NCBI GenBank assembly: GCA_002308515.1
Contig: DBVN01000094.1
Location: 927-6,038 of the forward strand
Length of the DNA stretch: 5,112 nucleotides
DNA from: Verrucomicrobia bacterium UBA1263
GTDB lineage: Bacteria; Verrucomicrobiota; Verrucomicrobiia; Limisphaerales; UBA1412
Direction: 5' to 3'
The notes beneath the pieces are model-generated. The model was not told the DNA's origin and did not search any database. It worked only from the letters and a program-made list of their open reading frames with translations. Below, piece by piece: positions 4,707 to 5,112 of this stretch. Within the stretch, counting starts at the first letter, position 1. Every line of letters begins with the position of its first letter. Made by a program: the position numbers and the translations under genes.

Positions 4707-5112
4707 ATGGAAGGAAACAGAGTATATTATCTGGATAATAACGCGACGACGGCGGTTGCTCCGGAAGTGTTTGAGGCGATGAAGCCGTACTTTCAAACAG
4801 AATGGGGGAATCCATCCAGTGCTTATTTTTTCGGGCATCATCTGAGCGGCGCGATCCAGGAAGCACGGGAAAAAGTCGCGGCGTTGATCCACGCTGAACC
4901 TCGCGAAGTTGTTTTCACAAGCTGTGGAACAGAAAGTGATAATACAGCTATTTTCAGCGCGCTTGAAACGACCGGTAAACGTCATTTGATCACGAGCGCG
5001 GTAGAGCATTCCGCCATCATGAATCAGACGCAATTTCTGAAGCGTAAGGGTTATAATGTGACTTATCTGCCGGTGAATCCCGATGGGACATTAGATCCGT
5101 CACAAGTGGCTG
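4707..5112 (+). CDS. Cysteine desulfurase, NifS/IscS type (partial, runs off the right edge)
   Basis: The first 135 codons of a PLP-dependent cysteine desulfurase, which takes sulfur from cysteine as a persulfide for Fe-S clusters or tRNA thiolation. The N-terminus YYLDNNATT (7-15) is the class signature. Then come WGNPSSAYFFGH (33-44), AREKVAALI (53-61), EVVFTSCGTESDN (67-79), which is the PLP-phosphate loop, and SAVEHSAI (97-104), where H101 is the ring-stacking histidine (His104 in IscS). About two thirds is missing, including the PLP lysine and active-site cysteine loop, so NifS, IscS and tRNA-linked roles cannot be separated. C73 replaces the Gly often found in TSGGTE; SC-type variants occur in thermophile NifS-like proteins. 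The ATG is 5 nt after the antiporter's TAG, and its AGGA ribosome site (4700-4703) overlaps that stop codon, pointing to cotranscription and probable translational coupling. Confidence 0.93.
   Translation, partial: MEGNRVYYLDNNATTAVAPEVFEAMKPYFQTEWGNPSSAYFFGHHLSGAIQEAREKVAALIHAEPREVVFTSCGTESDNTAIFSALETTGKRHLITSAVEHSAIMNQTQFLKRKGYNVTYLPVNPDGTLDPSQVA

Noticed and set aside
4698..5033. Minus-strand open frame of 111 codons at the right end
   Set aside because: It is antisense to an unmistakable NifS/IscS N-terminus, which runs off the window edge.
1..5112. Mobile element, CRISPR array, tRNA/rRNA or defence island
   Set aside because: No long direct or inverted repeats, transposase, integrase, spacer-repeat pattern or RNA-gene sequence is visible. 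All gene content is housekeeping or metabolic.

Overview
The window carries ordinary bacterial chromosomal genes with moderate base composition, about the middle of the GC range. The organism is probably from the Planctomycetes-Verrucomicrobia-Lentisphaerae side of the tree or a neighbouring candidate phylum. Two things suggest this: a secreted (Tat-dependent) TIM-barrel sugar isomerase/epimerase-like protein, a type common in those groups, and a ribosomal protein L28 with a long basic Gly/Lys insert followed by an ITKRRFMPNLQR-type core, which I recall from Verrucomicrobiota and Planctomycetota. This placement is from memory of the families, not from a search.

Layout, left to right. Positions 1-236 look like a divergent promoter region. 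A good minus-strand promoter (76-104) drives a gene whose first nine codons run off the left edge. A plus-strand promoter (143-171) drives the Tat-exported TIM-barrel protein (237-1100), which ends in a strong terminator (1117-1147). A short intergenic region leads to metF (1260-2138), 5,10-methylenetetrahydrofolate reductase. Just past the metF stop is a good sigma70-type promoter (2149-2176) for rpmB (2234-2491), with a hairpin at the predicted 5' end of the mRNA and an unusual 27-nt all-purine ribosome-binding tract. rpmB ends in a textbook terminator (2513-2536). Then comes a large CPA2-type cation:proton antiporter with four extra membrane segments and a C-terminal RCK_C/TrkA-C domain (2638-4701). 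Five bases later a NifS/IscS-type cysteine desulfurase begins (4707), which runs off the right edge.

The genes do not form one pathway. They are mostly independently promoted housekeeping units: one-carbon/methionine supply, ribosome assembly, ion homeostasis and sulfur mobilisation, plus a secreted carbohydrate enzyme. The only tight pair is antiporter-cysteine desulfurase, which are probably cotranscribed. I see no mobile element, CRISPR array, tRNA or rRNA, and no defence-type system. The most interesting signals are regulatory: the structured, purine-rich rpmB leader, the palindrome inside the divergent promoter, and the antiporter's unusual architecture.
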